DNA from: Gammaproteobacteria bacterium
Lineage (GTDB): Bacteria; Pseudomonadota; Gammaproteobacteria; Pseudomonadales; JAUIKI01
Direction: 5' to 3'
Assembly: GCA_030430875.1 (NCBI GenBank)
Contig: JAUIKI010000104.1
Span: forward strand, 1 to 5,881
DNA length: 5,881 bases
The notes under the pieces are model-generated. The model searched no databases, was not told the origin of the DNA, and worked only from the letters and a program-made list of their open reading frames with translations. The position numbers and the translations under genes are program-made. Shown one piece after another: positions 5,801-5,881 of this stretch (position 1 is the first letter of the stretch; the number at the start of each line of letters is the position of its first letter).

Positions 5801-5881
5801 ATATATAACTTTTTCCGACGCCTTCAACACCACCAGAATTTAAGATCATTGATGCATCAATGTTACTCAAAATATTATTAT
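2763..5881 (-). CDS. Type Va autotransporter adhesin-like protein (N-terminus off window)
   Basis: The frame is open from the right edge to TAA at 2763-2765, more than 1,035 residues. The first candidate start inside, TTG at 5870-5868, lies within repeat sequence (preceded by 'NNIL'), so signal peptide and true start are beyond the edge. Numbering from that TTG: about 31-450, roughly 15 beta-solenoid repeats (N..v.N.G.I type); 455-490, RTX-like 'AAGDDLF' and 'GGEGSDQFIL'; about 545-645, an autochaperone-type junction ('LLGDYQQSIGTTLYVDL', 'LADLQGGHLIL', 'WTIVSAHEVIGGFDTV'); 658-670, the linker 'TPNQLEVAKSFDR'; about 745-1035, the 12-strand barrel ending 'GRIGYQF' with the terminal aromatic recognised by the BAM complex. 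Known route: Sec export, then outer-membrane insertion of the barrel and surface display of the passenger. No protease or lipase motif is visible, so a structural or adhesive role is inferred. Cysteines occur only as CX4C (738/743) and CX9C (970/980). Confidence 0.93.
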   Translation of the reverse strand, partial: NNILSNIDASMILNSGGVEGVGKSYIFRVSGEKNKVINDGLLQSNAEYTSIASISGNGNRFYNKYDGLIQLNEDFSIGVASFDSNVGDNQSGIYNQNIMQSNGFATILIYADNDHSIVNAGLIETNSVDGGWSIGIIVDGAKKSNHVTNDTVIKTISGDYNYGIVANQNNEVWNNGFIQINGNHSQAIQLHYDNPVSSLVDVFFTDVVEKNSGGNNVVYNESDAVIRVGSEQGDGFIAARAIFGLGENNRIENSGTIFVNGQPDGNGNLAGAILLMKGEYDEGSNNQVYNHETGLIKAVGEQPFAIYLHGVEELSIENYGVVTTTGDLAQTIKIKTEINPSIINHQEISAFGEEVIAINLLSEMGAEIVNTGAVFTEGTKSQVIKLTSINDSMITNNGFIGSESDETLAINWQDSAAGSVNRFYNAESGLIRATTFSLLGSKGREEIINHGSIEGDIDLAAGDDLFVLGLKGLLPEHIQGGEGSDQFILEGSIENYSSQIRLNKIDGFEKLDIGFDENGQLVVDNQSHWFLSGIGDFSKTRFLSGSLDLNDDVTLLGDYQQSIGTTLYVDLYEEGNNETLFVSGLADLQGGHLILQPQVLLPEKTNMQWTIVSAHEVIGGFDTVNQLFALVELVQENNGTELNVVTRQVQAFANPLDNELTPNQLEVAKSFDRLVVLGVDQFTDMYNLLVGVQSADVTKYQGYLDQFHGEVYQNIMLSAVSEQQSQLQKNMRKMSEFSLQCRIGNCQEGVNVYVDTEIENTQRDKNFQDQFASYDLKQNSMHAGLVSSIGSGYMGLELSYSDNEFDSYQNSHGGDADAENQRIGATVFGHFPVKLAALNLDLRTSVNVMHNDIDVERQFTLTNQAREMNGSTDAWTYGGRIDVAHLLSLTETAYLELSGGVDYLRYDSESFTEEGGQDVGLHVNDFSDEQARVIAGTKLGWYGVKLGELIISPSIGVAYAHAVTDDDFSNEQCFVGEAAKEVCFTNYAVVPESEALVDFAINGSLGAFSFGVTANVTKSIKDQGVDAFGVQGRIGYQF
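4401..4508 (-). other. RTX-like acidic glycine motif region in the passenger
   Basis: This stretch encodes 'AAGDDLFVLG' and, after about 14 residues, 'GGEGSDQFILEG'. The GGxGxDxF pattern is that of RTX calcium-binding nonapeptides. Only one full and one partial copy are present, while calcium rolls normally need several in tandem, so binding is possible but unproven. Similar degenerate motifs are common where autotransporter passengers end. Confidence 0.5.
4521..5780 (-). repeat. Coding tandem repeats of the autotransporter passenger
   Basis: About 15 units of roughly 25-37 residues follow the scheme N-x-[V/I]-x-N-x-G-x-[I/V]-x(n)-A/G-I. Examples are 'HSIVNAGLIET', 'NEVWNNGFIQI', 'NNRIENSGTIFV' and 'AEIVNTGAVFT'. 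A second subtype carries a longer turn, 'YN(x)2-3GLI': 'NRFYNKYDGLIQ', 'NNQVYNHETGLIK', 'NRFYNAESGLIR'. The DNA copies have diverged, so these are protein-level, not recent DNA-level, repeats. Each unit likely forms one turn of a right-handed beta-helix. Confidence 0.8.

Noticed and set aside
5868..5870. TTG as the start codon of the autotransporter
   Set aside because: The frame stays open to the window edge ('NNIL' precedes), no signal peptide follows the TTG, and it lies in the repeat region. The gene continues beyond the window.

Overview
The window looks like chromosome from an AT-rich Gram-negative bacterium, most likely a gammaproteobacterium. It carries an outer-membrane lipid-asymmetry protein (MlaA/VacJ), a type Va autotransporter and a YcgM-like acylpyruvase. 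This placement is inferred from family resemblance. No rRNA, tRNA or species-specific marker is present.

Layout. (1) 1-548: 3' part of a fumarylacetoacetate-hydrolase-family gene (+ strand), cut by the left edge. (2) 545-1045: a gene-poor stretch with the decayed N-terminal piece of an IS5-like transposase (- strand), a 188-bp foldback/MITE-like element at 709-896, and an upstream region with a perfect 14-bp palindrome at 1000-1013. (3) 1052-1258: a small exported protein with four mature cysteines in two CX6C pairs, not recognised. (4) 1269-1299: a strong hairpin with U-tracts on both strands, between that gene and the convergent mlaA. (5) 1315-2031: mlaA (- strand), with a Sec signal but no lipobox cysteine. 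(6) 2032-2133: a divergent promoter region with a perfect 12-bp palindrome. (7) 2134-2559: a hotdog-fold acyl-CoA thioesterase (+ strand), followed by a likely terminator at 2611-2661. (8) 2651-2803: a possible 50-codon gene (- strand) overlapping the 3' end of the autotransporter gene. (9) 2763-5881: a large autotransporter gene (- strand) whose N-terminus lies beyond the right edge.

How the parts relate. No multi-gene pathway is evident. mlaA and the thioesterase gene share a divergent promoter region and both concern lipids or acyl groups, so co-regulation is possible. The autotransporter is a probable surface protein: about 15 beta-solenoid repeats, an RTX-like acidic patch, an autochaperone-type junction and a C-terminal barrel. 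The least explained items are the small cysteine-paired exported protein beside mobile-element debris, the frame overlapping the autotransporter stop, and the paired cysteines in the autotransporter translocator domain.
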